From contig NZ_SMKL01000020.1 of NCBI RefSeq assembly GCF_004348545.1, positions 25,469 to 89,468 on the forward strand: a stretch of 64,000 nucleotides of DNA. The letters run 5' to 3'. Origin of the DNA: Jiangella ureilytica. Lineage in GTDB: Bacteria; Actinomycetota; Actinomycetes; Jiangellales; Jiangellaceae. Under the pieces are notes generated by a model. That model was not told the origin of the DNA, searched no databases, and worked only from the letters and a program-made list of their open reading frames with translations. This document shows, one piece after another, positions 28,042 through 35,539 of the stretch. The translations under genes were made by a program, and so were the position numbers. Each line of letters starts with the position of its first letter. Within the stretch, counting starts at the first letter, position 1.

Positions 28042-28087
28042 GGCCCTATCCTCCCCCGATCATCCGCGCCCGTGCCACAGGGGTGGC

Positions 28088-28267
28088 TCAGTCCCAGTAG
28101 GCGCTGCTCCAGTGGCGGGCGTCGACGGCGTGGGCGCGGGGCGGCGCGACGGTCGGGGCGGCCACGGCCGGGCGGGCCGGCTCGTCGCGGCGGGCCCGGC
28201 GGCGCAGTACGAGACCGTGCGCGAGCAGGACGGCGATCATGGCCGCCAGCAGCAGCGGAACGAGCAT
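28088..28267 (-). CDS. Small membrane protein, 59 aa
   Basis: A small gene with a clear ribosome binding site: GGGGAGG 6 bases before the ATG at 28267. The product begins MLVPLLLAAMIAVLLAHGLV, one membrane helix, followed by a basic LRRRARRDEPARP stretch, a Pro/Ala-rich segment and a C-terminal ARHWSSAYWD. By the positive-inside rule the tail is cytoplasmic. It is upstream of the thioredoxin-TPR gene on the same strand with a 46-base gap. I do not recognise the family. Confidence 0.65.
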   Translation of the reverse strand: MLVPLLLAAMIAVLLAHGLVLRRRARRDEPARPAVAAPTVAPPRAHAVDARHWSSAYWD

Positions 28268-28574
28268 GCGGCCTCCCCGGACGGCGGAGCGCTGGTGCCC
28301 GCATGGTGACAGATCCCCGGCGGACCGTCCAGCACCGACTGCTGGCCGGGCCTCGCCCTTCTGTGTGGTCCGCCGGCTCGGAGATGATCACGTTCAGTAC
28401 GAGATCTCGTGTCGCACTACGCCTGCAAGCGTGTTGCGGCACGGGTCATCATGGTGGGCGCACCACCTCCCCATGATCATTCCCCTCGCGGTCGCTGACA
28501 CGCCGCCACCGGACATGATCATGAGACCGGCGAGTCCACAGCTCAAGGAATGGGAGGGACGGCGAACAGCGAGC
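28268..28574. repeat. Gene-free stretch with a partial copy of the TGATCACG element
   Basis: This 307-base spacer lies between the small membrane-protein gene and the mutase gene. Positions 28384-28454 repeat the left arm of the 4171 element: ATGATCACGTTCAG is identical, and CGTGTCGCACTACnnnTGCAAGC differs at two places. It is followed by two CCATGATCAT/ACATGATCAT motifs near 28470 and 28513. No right arm like that of the 4171 copy is seen, so this is a truncated or mosaic copy. No gene found. Confidence 0.6.
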
Positions 28575-30284
28575 TCAGAACCGGGCCGGCTCGGAGTAGA
28601 CGCCCCACTCGGCCCGCAGCGCGTCGCAGATCTCGCCCAGGGTGGCCTCGGCGCGGACGGCGTCGAGCATGGAGGGGAGGAGGTTCTCCGAGGTCCGCGC
28701 GACCGAGACCATGGCCGCCAGGGCGGAACGGACGGCGTCGTCGTCGCGGGCCGCGCGCCGATCGGCCAGCACCTGCCGCTGCTCGTCCTCGACCTCGTGC
28801 GACACCCGCAGGATGTCGAGCTCGCCGGTGACGCTGCCGGTGTGGACGTTGACGCCGACGACGCGTTTGTCGCCCTTCTCGACCCGCTGCTGGTGCTGGA
28901 ACGCCGACTCGGCGATCTCGCCGGTGAACCAGCCGTTGTCGATGCCGTGCAGGATGCCGGCGGTCATCGGTCCGTACGTCTGCTGCCAGCGCTTGTCGTC
29001 GGCGCCCATCGAGCGGATCTGCGCGAAGATCGCCTCGGCCTCGGCCTCGAGCCGGTCGGTCAGCGCCTCGACGTACCAGGATCCGCCGAGCGGGTCGGCG
29101 ACGTTGGCGACGCCGGTCTCTTCCATCAGCACCTGCTGGGTGCGCAGCGCGATCTCCGCCGCGGACTCCGTGGGCAGCGCCAGCACCTCGTCGAGAGCAT
29201 TGGTGTGCAGCGAGTTGGTGCCGCCGAGCACCGCGGCGAGCGCTTCGACCGTCGTGCGGACGACGTTGTTGTACGGCTGCTGGCCGGTGAGCGACACGCC
29301 GGCGGTCTGGGTGTGGAACCGCAGCCACTGCGCCTTCTCGGTCGTGGCGCCGTAGACGTCGCGCATCCAGCGGGCCCAGATGCGGCGCGCGGCGCGGAAC
29401 TTGGCGATCTCTTCGAAGAAGTCGACGTGCGCGTCGAAGAAGAACGACAGGCCGGGTGCGAACACCTCGACGTCGAGGCCGCGCGACAGCCCGAGCTCGA
29501 CGTAGCCGAAGCCGTCGGCCAGCGTGAACGCCAGCTCCTGCGCGGCCGTCGAGCCGGCCTCGCGGATGTGGTACCCCGACACCGACAGCGGCTTGTAGTC
29601 CGGCACAGACGCCGCGCAGTACTCCATGAGGTCGCCGATCAACCGCAGGTGCGGCTCGGGCTCGAACAGCCACTCCTTCTGCGCGATGTACTCCTTGAAG
29701 ATGTCGGTTTGCAGCGTCCCGTTGAGATCGCCGACGGCGACGCCCTGCCGTTCCGCGGCGACGACGTACATGCAGAAGATCGGGACGGCCGGTCCGCTGA
29801 TGGTCATCGACGTGGTGACGTCGCCGAGCGGGATGCCGTCGAACAGCACGTCCATGTCGGCCGCGGAGTCGATGGCGACGCCGCAGTGGCCCACCTCGCC
29901 GAGGCTGCGCGGGTCGTCGGAGTCGCGGCCCATGAGCGTCGGCATGTCGAACGCGACCGACAGCCCGCCGCCGCCGGAGCGCAGGATCATCTGGTAGCGC
30001 TCGTTGGTCTGCGTCGCGTTGCCGAAGCCGGCGAACTGGCGGATGGTCCACGCCCGGCCCCGGTAGCCCGTGGAGTAGAGCCCGCGGGTGAACGGGTACT
30101 CGCCCGGCCAGCCGATGCGCTCGAACCGAGGATCATCAGCACCGGGAGGCGGCCCGTAGACGGGGTCGACCTCGGTACCGGACAGGGTGGTGAAGTCGGC
30201 GTCGCGCACCTTGCCGGTCGCGACCGCGGCGTCGAGGCGGGCCTGCCAGCGTCGGCGGCCTTCTTCGATGGCCCGGGCATCCAT
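28575..30284 (-). CDS. icmA: Isobutyryl-CoA mutase-like large subunit (B12 mutase)
   Basis: Large subunit of an adenosylcobalamin-dependent acyl-CoA mutase, 569 residues, matching the TIM-barrel substrate-binding half. Two residues set the substrate: where methylmalonyl-CoA mutase has Tyr and Arg, this protein has Phe84 (WTIRQFAGF) and Gln202 (KEYIAQKEW), the pair described for isobutyryl-CoA mutase. That supports isobutyryl-CoA/butyryl-CoA interconversion in valine breakdown. No small B12-binding subunit (icmB) is in the window. The meaB chaperone gene is at 36.5 kb. GGAGA stands 9 bases before the ATG. The gene is divergent from an Rrf2 regulator with a dyad operator between. Confidence 0.88.
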   Translation of the reverse strand: MDARAIEEGRRRWQARLDAAVATGKVRDADFTTLSGTEVDPVYGPPPGADDPRFERIGWPGEYPFTRGLYSTGYRGRAWTIRQFAGFGNATQTNERYQMILRSGGGGLSVAFDMPTLMGRDSDDPRSLGEVGHCGVAIDSAADMDVLFDGIPLGDVTTSMTISGPAVPIFCMYVVAAERQGVAVGDLNGTLQTDIFKEYIAQKEWLFEPEPHLRLIGDLMEYCAASVPDYKPLSVSGYHIREAGSTAAQELAFTLADGFGYVELGLSRGLDVEVFAPGLSFFFDAHVDFFEEIAKFRAARRIWARWMRDVYGATTEKAQWLRFHTQTAGVSLTGQQPYNNVVRTTVEALAAVLGGTNSLHTNALDEVLALPTESAAEIALRTQQVLMEETGVANVADPLGGSWYVEALTDRLEAEAEAIFAQIRSMGADDKRWQQTYGPMTAGILHGIDNGWFTGEIAESAFQHQQRVEKGDKRVVGVNVHTGSVTGELDILRVSHEVEDEQRQVLADRRAARDDDAVRSALAAMVSVARTSENLLPSMLDAVRAEATLGEICDALRAEWGVYSEPARF

Positions 30285-30299
30285 GATGGGGTCTCCATA

Positions 30300-30319
30300 T
30301 TAGTTGGACGTCCTAGTAA
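30300..30319. promoter_or_regulatory. 20-bp dyad, likely Rrf2 operator
   Basis: TTAGTTGGACGTCCTAGTAA matches its own reverse complement at 16 of 20 positions, with the perfect core GGACGTCC. It lies 16 bases from the mutase start and 26 from the Rrf2 start, in an AT-rich spot of a GC-rich genome, so it can control both genes. Confidence 0.6.
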
Positions 30320-30344
30320 CTGGCTCCATCCTACTCGCAGTGGG

Positions 30345-30812
30345 ATGATCGGGCTCGTGCACATCACAGCGCGCGCCGACTACGCCGTCCGGGCGGTGGT
30401 TCAGCTCGCCTCGCTGCAGCCGGCGTCGGCCACCCGGCAGCAACTGGCCGACGCACAAGACATCCCCGGCAAGTTCCTCGAGACCATCCTCGGCGACCTG
30501 CGCCGGGCCGGGATCCTCGACGCCCAGCGCGGGGCCACCGGCGGCTACCGGCTCACCAAGCCGGCCGAGGAGATCACCCTCGCCGACATCGTCCGGGCCA
30601 CCGAGGGCCCGCTGGCCGCCGTCCGCGGCATGCCCCCCGAGGACACCATGTACCCGGGGCCGGCCCAGCCGCTGACCCGGGTCTGGGTCGCGGTCCGGGC
30701 CAGCCTCCGTGAGGTGCTCGAACAGACGACGGTCGCCGACGTCATCGCCGACCGCCTCCCCGAGCACGTCGACGAGCTGCAGAAGCGCCCCGACAGCTGG
30801 GTCCGCCGCTGA
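30345..30812 (+). CDS. Rrf2-family transcriptional regulator
   Basis: A winged-helix regulator of 155 residues. The Rrf2 signature is ITARADYAVRAVVQLASLQ at the N-terminus, then the recognition helix region QLADAQDIPGKFLETILGDLRRAGIL and the wing RGATGGYRLTKPAEEITLADIVRATEG. No Cys is present, so unlike IscR or NsrR it should not bind an iron-sulfur cluster; it may sense a metabolite. I chose the ATG at 30345; the GTG at 30357 would give the typical MHITARADYAVRA start and is equally possible. It is divergent from icmA and shares the operator at 30300-30319, so control of valine or isobutyrate use is likely. Confidence 0.88.
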   Translation: MIGLVHITARADYAVRAVVQLASLQPASATRQQLADAQDIPGKFLETILGDLRRAGILDAQRGATGGYRLTKPAEEITLADIVRATEGPLAAVRGMPPEDTMYPGPAQPLTRVWVAVRASLREVLEQTTVADVIADRLPEHVDELQKRPDSWVRR

Positions 30813-30825
30813 GCTACGGCGGCGG

Positions 30826-31476
30826 TCACGCCTCGCGCCGGAGCCTCACGGCGAGCAGCGACAGCACCAGCATGCCCGCGATGACACCGGCCGCCAGCAC
30901 CGCCGACGGCGCGAACACCTGCGCCGACGACAGCACGTTCGCGACGATCACGACGACGGCGGCGATCCGGGCCGCCCGGGCCGGGCCGCGCTCCTCGCGC
31001 CGGGCGAAGTAGCGGCCGAGCACGAACAGCGCGGCGGTCAGTGCGGCGAAGGCGACCGTCCCGGCGAACAGGTGCACGACGGTGTGCCAGGCGAGCTCCT
31101 CGGTGACGTCGTCGGGCGTCCCGGCGGGGAAGCCGGCGCCCGGCTGCATGACGAAGACGCCGGCGAGGACGTAGCCGACCCCGTAGGTGAGCACCAGCCG
31201 TGGCGCCCACGTACTGGTGGTCGCCCGCTTCACGCCGGCCGCGCCGGCGATCATCAGCAGGCCAGCCACGACGAAGTTCGCGATCTGGATCCAGCCGAGC
31301 GAGCCGACGGCGAGCATGCTCAGCGGATGACGGGAGAGGTCGAACGCGTCGCGGGTCGCGGCCTGGGCGAGCGACACGACCGCCCACAACGGGCCGGACA
31401 CGGCGAGCGCGCCGATTAGCGTGCGGGTGGTGGCGACGGAGCGGACGCCGGCGTGGGGCGCAGCGAGTGTGGTCAT
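30826..31476 (-). CDS. DUF998-like membrane protein, ECF42 regulon member
   Basis: A 216-residue integral membrane protein with about six helices (LIGALAVSGPLWAVVSLAQAA, ANFVVAGLLMIAGAAGV, LVLTYGVGYVLAGVFVM and others), matching the DUF998 pattern with the RHPLSMLAVGSLGWIQIANF loop. Its function is unknown. The ATG at 31476 is preceded by AAGGG; an earlier in-frame start lacks a ribosome binding site. A promoter almost identical to that of the YciI gene lies 52-80 bases upstream, so it is probably transcribed by the ECF42-type sigma factor encoded just before it. Confidence 0.8.
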   Translation of the reverse strand: MTTLAAPHAGVRSVATTRTLIGALAVSGPLWAVVSLAQAATRDAFDLSRHPLSMLAVGSLGWIQIANFVVAGLLMIAGAAGVKRATTSTWAPRLVLTYGVGYVLAGVFVMQPGAGFPAGTPDDVTEELAWHTVVHLFAGTVAFAALTAALFVLGRYFARREERGPARAARIAAVVVIVANVLSSAQVFAPSAVLAAGVIAGMLVLSLLAVRLRREA

Positions 31477-31527
31477 CGTTCTTGCCCTTCTGAAGTGCGG
31501 CGGCCCCATTGGCCGCCGTCACCCAGA

Positions 31528-31555
31528 GGTCGAGCGGCTCGCGGCCGGATCGACA
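31528..31555 (-). promoter_or_regulatory. ECF42-type promoter of the DUF998 gene
   Basis: On the minus strand TGTCGA (31555-31550), a 17-base spacer and CGACC (31532-31528). Extended identity with the promoter at 33290-33317 is GTGTCGATCCG at the -35 and TCGACCTCTG at the -10. ECF42 promoters are known to have TGTCGA at -35 and CGA/TC at -10. Confidence 0.75.
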
Positions 31556-31571
31556 CGACCCGGCCGCGACG

Positions 31572-32825
31572 TCACTCCCCCGCCGCCTTGGCCTCCAACA
31601 CGGCGCGCTCGGCCGCGTTGTCGCACATCCGCGCTGCCGTCAGATAGGCCGCGCGGGCCTCGTCGCGCCGGCCGAGCCGGTCCAGCAGCCCCGCCCGGAC
31701 GGCGGACAGCAGGTGCGACCGGTCGAGCGTGCCCGCCGCCGCGATCTCGTCGACGATCCGCAGGCCGGCCGCGGGGCCGGACGCCATCGCGACGGCGGCG
31801 GCCCGGTTGAGGTCGACGACGGGCGACGGCGCGAGCTGCCCGAGGGCCTCGTAGAGGACGACGATGCGGTCCCAGTCGGTGTCGGCGACCGAGACGGCGA
31901 CGGCGTGGCACTCGGCGATCGAGGCCTGCAGCCCGTACGCGCCGAGCCCCCGTCCGGCCGCGGCCGCCGTGGCCAGCGCCGCCCGGCCGCGCCGGATCGC
32001 CGACTGGTCCCAGCGGCGGCGGTCCTGCTCGTCGAGCAGGACCGGCCGCCCGGTGGCGTCGAGCCGCGCCGGGAAACGGGCCGCCGTCAGCTCCATGAGG
32101 GCGAGCAGCCCGTAGACCTCGGGCTCCGGCGCCAGCTGGACGAGGATACGGGCCAGCCGCAGCGCCTCCTGGGCGAGGTCGGCCCGCATCCACGACTCGC
32201 CGCCCGAGGCCGACGAGCCCTCGGTGAAGATCAGGTAGATGACGTTGAGCACCGACCGAAGCCGCTTGGGCCGCTCGTGCGGCTCGGGCACGGCGAACGG
32301 CAGCCGGGCCGCGGCGATGGTCTTCTTCGCCCGCGTGATGCGGGCCTGGACCGTCGGCACCGGCACGAGCAGCGCCTTGGCGATCTCGTCGGTCGTCAGA
32401 CCGCCGACCACCCGCAGCGAGAGCGCGACCCGCGACTCCTTCGACAGGACGGGGTGGCAGGTCATGAAGATCAGCGCGAGCCGGTCGTCGTCGATGGCGT
32501 CGGGGTCGAAGAGCGCGTCCGCACCCGGCGCCGCGCCGTCGAGGTCGCGGGCGAGCACGGCGTAGCGTTCGTCGGCCGCGGCGCGGCGGCGGAACGCGTC
32601 GATGGCGCGCCGCCGCCCGACCGCGGTCAGCCAGTTCGCCGGGTTGTCCGGGACGCCGCTGGTGGACCAGCTGACCAGCGCCTCGGCCAGCGCCTCCTGG
32701 GCGACGTCCTCGGCCAGCGGGAAGTCACGCGTGTAGCGGGCGAGCGCACCGACGATGCGGGCGGACTCGGTCCGCCACACCGCCTCGACGGCGCGCCGCG
32801 CCTCGCTGCCGACGGTCCTGCTCAC
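31572..32825 (-). CDS. ECF42-type RNA polymerase sigma factor
   Basis: An extracytoplasmic-function sigma factor of 417 residues, longer than usual ECFs because of a C-terminal helical/TPR-like extension (DUF6596, about 190-417) that ECF42 proteins use instead of an anti-sigma factor. Region 2 is seen in ARIVGALARYTRDFPLAEDVAQEALAEAL (partial) and NPANWLTAVGRRRAIDAFRR; region 4 in LSLRVVGGLTTDEIAKALLVPVPTVQARITRAKK. The GTG start at 32825 overlaps the YciI stop as GTGA, the gene pair that defines this ECF group. Trigger unknown. Confidence 0.92.
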   Translation of the reverse strand: MSRTVGSEARRAVEAVWRTESARIVGALARYTRDFPLAEDVAQEALAEALVSWSTSGVPDNPANWLTAVGRRRAIDAFRRRAAADERYAVLARDLDGAAPGADALFDPDAIDDDRLALIFMTCHPVLSKESRVALSLRVVGGLTTDEIAKALLVPVPTVQARITRAKKTIAAARLPFAVPEPHERPKRLRSVLNVIYLIFTEGSSASGGESWMRADLAQEALRLARILVQLAPEPEVYGLLALMELTAARFPARLDATGRPVLLDEQDRRRWDQSAIRRGRAALATAAAAGRGLGAYGLQASIAECHAVAVSVADTDWDRIVVLYEALGQLAPSPVVDLNRAAAVAMASGPAAGLRIVDEIAAAGTLDRSHLLSAVRAGLLDRLGRRDEARAAYLTAARMCDNAAERAVLEAKAAGE

Positions 32826-33238
32826 AGCTGCCCGGTCGCCTCACGCCAGGCGCGTTCCTTCCGGATCCACTCGTTGTCCTGCGGCAGCTCGTCGATGCGT
32901 GTGACGCGCCGGATCTCGACCTTCGTGGCCTGCGAGTACGGGATCCGCTTCGCCCACTCGACGGCCTCCTCCTTCGAGGACACCTCGAGGACGTAGTAGC
33001 CGCTGAACAGCTCTTTGGTCTCGCCGTACGGCCCGTCCGAGACGACCGGCTCCTCGCCGGTGAAGTCGACGACGACGCTCTCGTCCGGGTCGAGCCCCTC
33101 GGCGGCCAGCAGCACGCCCGCGCGGATGAGCTCCTGGTTGAACGCGCCGATGGTCGCGATGATCTCGTCGAAGTCGACGTCGGCACCGGCGGCGAGCGCC
33201 GCGTCGGTCGGCCGCATGATCAGCATGTACTTGCTCAT
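32822..33238 (-). CDS. YciI/DGPF-family protein linked to ECF42
   Basis: A 138-residue dimeric alpha/beta ferredoxin-like (YCII-related) protein. The DGPF motif appears as SDGPYGETKELFSGYYVLEV, and the start MSKYMLIMRP is typical. These proteins always travel with ECF42 sigma factors and are their main targets, but the biochemical role is open. Transcription should start at the ECF42 promoter at 33290-33317, giving an autoregulated operon with the sigma gene. AAAGG lies 9 bases before the ATG. Confidence 0.92.
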   Translation of the reverse strand: MSKYMLIMRPTDAALAAGADVDFDEIIATIGAFNQELIRAGVLLAAEGLDPDESVVVDFTGEEPVVSDGPYGETKELFSGYYVLEVSSKEEAVEWAKRIPYSQATKVEIRRVTRIDELPQDNEWIRKERAWREATGQL

Positions 33239-33289
33239 GGTGACTACCTTTCCGCATCTGGAGCGCCGGACCGGCCCTCTCGACGCAGA

Positions 33290-33317
33290 GGTCGAACGGG
33301 CCGGGCGCGGATCGACA
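33290..33317 (-). promoter_or_regulatory. ECF42-type promoter of the YciI-sigma operon
   Basis: On the minus strand TGTCGA (33317-33312), a 17-base spacer and CGACC (33294-33290), 52 bases before the YciI ATG. It matches the promoter before the DUF998 gene in both boxes and in spacer length. Confidence 0.78.
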
Positions 33318-33329
33318 CGGATCGAGGAC

Positions 33330-34340
33330 TCAGGTGTGGCCGGCGGTCGCGGGGGCGCCGACGGCGTTCCGCTCGGCACCGTCGTGGGTGACGGCGGCAG
33401 CTGCGGCGCGGCGCGACGCGAGCGCCGCGAGCAGGAGGCCGGCGGCGATCCACCCGCCCAGCACGAGCAGCGGCTGCGCGGCGGCGGCACCGTCGAAGAA
33501 CGACGTCGACCGCAGCAGGGAGCCGCCCGCCCCCGGCGGCAGGTACTGGCCGAACGTGCCCCAGCCCGACGGCAGCAGCTCCGGCGCCGAGGTGACACCG
33601 GACAGCGGGTTGCCGAGCAGGAGGAAGAGCAGCGCTCCCAGGCCGACGCCCGCCTCGCCGACGAGGGCGTGCAGGCCGACCACCACGAACGACACGGCGG
33701 CGATCGTCACGGCGAAGGCGCCGGCGTTGGCCGGCCAGTTCCCCTCCAGCACGCCGAGCCAGGTCTGCATGACCAGCACGGCCACGGCCGCACCACCCAC
33801 GGCGGCGATCCCCGCACCCAGGATCCGGCGCCACACCCCGGCCACCGCGAGCGCCATGACCGCGCCGGCGGCGAGGCCGCCCATGACCATCGGCAGCGCA
33901 CCGGCGCTGAACCCGGTGCCGCGCGGGTCGTCGTCGGGGAGCGGGACGACGTCCGTCACGGCCGGCCCCGCGGGCGCCTCCCCCGAAGCCGAGGCCATGG
34001 ACGTCGCGGCGCCCTGGAGCAGCTGCGCCACCACCGGACCGGCAGCGGATGCCGTCAGCACCTCCGGAGCGCCCGATGGCGACAGCACGACGGCGCCGTA
34101 GACGTCCCGGTCCTCGATGGCCGACCGCGCCTCGTCGGCCGACGACACACCGGACACAGAGAAGCCGCCCGGCGCGGCCTGGTCGAGCTGCTGCGCCACC
34201 GCGTCGACGGCCTCGGGCGGACCGGCGACCGCGATCGGCACGTCCCGGGGCGCGATCTGCGAGCTCGGCCAGACGAACGCCGTCACCAGCACGCCGATGA
34301 CGACGGACAGACCGAGCGCGATGCCGATGACCCTGCGCAT
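33330..34340 (-). CDS. ABC-2/YhgE-like membrane protein, TetR-controlled
   Basis: A 336-residue membrane protein: one N-terminal helix (VIGIALGLSVVIGVLVTAFVW), an extracellular domain of about 120 residues (VPIAVAGPPEAVDAVAQQL, DVYGAVVLSP), then five or six helices. This is the shape of YhgE/Pip or ABC-2 permease-like proteins that work in export or phage/antibiotic responses. No ATPase gene is next to it. GGAGGAA stands 4 bases before the ATG. It is divergent from a TetR gene, and one of two TetR operators is 18 bases from its start, so it is almost certainly the regulator's target, probably an efflux component. Confidence 0.8.
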   Translation of the reverse strand: MRRVIGIALGLSVVIGVLVTAFVWPSSQIAPRDVPIAVAGPPEAVDAVAQQLDQAAPGGFSVSGVSSADEARSAIEDRDVYGAVVLSPSGAPEVLTASAAGPVVAQLLQGAATSMASASGEAPAGPAVTDVVPLPDDDPRGTGFSAGALPMVMGGLAAGAVMALAVAGVWRRILGAGIAAVGGAAVAVLVMQTWLGVLEGNWPANAGAFAVTIAAVSFVVVGLHALVGEAGVGLGALLFLLLGNPLSGVTSAPELLPSGWGTFGQYLPPGAGGSLLRSTSFFDGAAAAQPLLVLGGWIAAGLLLAALASRRAAAAAVTHDGAERNAVGAPATAGHT

Positions 34341-34358
34341 GGTTCCTCCAACTAAAAC

Positions 34359-34370
34359 GAACGACCGTTC
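34359..34370. promoter_or_regulatory. TetR operator A
   Basis: GAACGACCGTTC, flanked as AAAACGAACGACCGTTCT, a dyad with one mismatch 18 bases before the membrane-protein start. It is the inverted twin of operator B. Confidence 0.72.
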
Positions 34371-34412
34371 TCCAATACGTTCCATGGTCCACGCGGCTCG
34401 CCGACGTGTCAA

Positions 34413-34424
34413 GAACGATCGTTC
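34413..34424. promoter_or_regulatory. TetR operator B
   Basis: GAACGATCGTTC, a perfect palindrome (AAGAACGATCGTTCGTTTT in context). It lies between -35 and -10 of the tetR promoter, a classic place for autorepression. Confidence 0.78.
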
Positions 34425-34428
34425 GTTT

Positions 34429-34434
34429 TATAAT
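34429..34434 (+). promoter_or_regulatory. Consensus -10 box of a leaderless tetR gene
   Basis: TATAAT, the exact consensus, ends seven bases before the tetR ATG at 34442. Transcription would begin at or next to the A of the ATG, giving a leaderless mRNA. Confidence 0.65.
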
Positions 34435-34441
34435 GTGATCC

Positions 34442-35032
34442 ATGCCCCGTGTCTCGGAAGCGCACCTCGCCGCCCGCCGGCAGCAGATCCTCGAGGCCGC
34501 CTGGCGCTGCTTCGCCCGGCAGGGCTTCCATGCCACGTCCATGCAGGACGTCTTCGCCGAGTCGGGGATGTCGGCGGGAGCGGTCTACCGCTACTTCCCC
34601 AGCAAGGCCGACCTCGTGCGCGCCACGGCCGAGGGCATCGCCGGCATCGCCGACGACGTCTTCCTCGAGATGCTGGCCGACGACCCCGTCCCGCCGCCGG
34701 CCGAGGCCCTGCGCCGCACCCTGGAGCACCTGACCGAGGTCACGGCGGCCGACGAGATCGACCGGACGAGGATCGCGCTGCACGTGTGGTCCGAGGCCGT
34801 GCGCGACACCGAGATCCGCGGCATCGTGACCGGCATCGCCGATCGCCTGGTCGGCCGCTGGGAGCAGCTGGCCGAGCGCTGGCTCGACGCGGGGCTGCTG
34901 CCGGCCGGCGCCGACCCGCACCACGTGGGCCGCACGATGTACGGCGTCATGATCGGCTTCGTCACCCAGCGGCACCTGTTCGGCCTCACCACCGACGACT
35001 ACCTCGACGGGTTCGGCGCGCTCAGTCGCTGA
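34442..35032 (+). CDS. TetR-family transcriptional regulator
   Basis: A 196-residue repressor. The helix-turn-helix is in RRQQILEAAWRCFARQGFHATSMQDVFAESGMSAGAVYRYFPSKADLV (shown here in parts: FARQGFHATSM, AGAVYRYFPSK), and the rest is a helical ligand domain. It probably senses a hydrophobic small molecule and controls the divergent membrane protein through operators A and B. The perfect -10 box with no room for a leader and no ribosome binding site suggests leaderless translation. The 3' end overlaps the convergent MarR gene by 11 bases. Confidence 0.92.
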   Translation: MPRVSEAHLAARRQQILEAAWRCFARQGFHATSMQDVFAESGMSAGAVYRYFPSKADLVRATAEGIAGIADDVFLEMLADDPVPPPAEALRRTLEHLTEVTAADEIDRTRIALHVWSEAVRDTEIRGIVTGIADRLVGRWEQLAERWLDAGLLPAGADPHHVGRTMYGVMIGFVTQRHLFGLTTDDYLDGFGALSR

Positions 35033-35528
35033 AGTCGCCGGCGGCCACCCGCAGCCCGCGCAACAGGTCGAACACCTGCTTGCGGTCGTCGCCGCCGAGT
35101 GCCCGCAGGCCGAACTCCGCCTCCATGAGCTCCGTGGTGACGCGGCCGACCGCGTCGCGCCCGGACTGCGTGATGCGCGCCAGCGTGCCCCGGCCGTCGC
35201 GCGGGTTGGGCTCGCGGGTGACGAAGCCGGCGCTCTCGAGTCGCTGGATGGTGTTGGTGACGCTGGTGGGGTGGACCATGAGCCGCTCGCCGATCTTCGC
35301 CATGGGCAGCGCGCCGGTGCGGCTGAAACTGAGCAGCACCAGCGCTTCGTAGCGGGCGAAGGTGAGGCCGTACGGACGGCAGATGCGGTCGAACTCGCCG
35401 ATGAGCAACTGCTGCACCCGCATGATCGACGTGGCCGCCGCCATGGCGTCGGACGGGCCGAACCGCTCCCGCCAGATCGACGCCGCGCGGTCGATCGGGT
35501 CGAAGTCCAGGTCCAGTGGCTCCGCCAT
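35022..35528 (-). CDS. MarR-family transcriptional regulator
   Basis: A 168-residue winged-helix dimer. After an N-terminal stretch it shows GLTFARYEALVLLSFSRTGALPMAKIG (in parts), the recognition helix region MVHPTSVTNTIQRLESAGFV and the wing REPNPRDGRGTLARITQSGRDAV. Such proteins repress stress, aromatic-acid or efflux genes until a phenolic ligand binds. No divergent target is evident; the PH-domain gene lies upstream on the same strand. The ATG at 35528 follows weak ribosome-binding sequence; the frame above it is open but lacks family similarity. Confidence 0.88.
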   Translation of the reverse strand: MAEPLDLDFDPIDRAASIWRERFGPSDAMAAATSIMRVQQLLIGEFDRICRPYGLTFARYEALVLLSFSRTGALPMAKIGERLMVHPTSVTNTIQRLESAGFVTREPNPRDGRGTLARITQSGRDAVGRVTTELMEAEFGLRALGGDDRKQVFDLLRGLRVAAGDFSD

Positions 35529-35539
35529 GAAGGTCGACC

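Noticed and set aside
28384..28454. Riboswitch or tRNA-like RNA in the 28 kb spacer
   Set aside because: The sequence repeats the 4171 element, and no cloverleaf or known riboswitch core was seen; B12 riboswitch features before the mutase gene were also not found.
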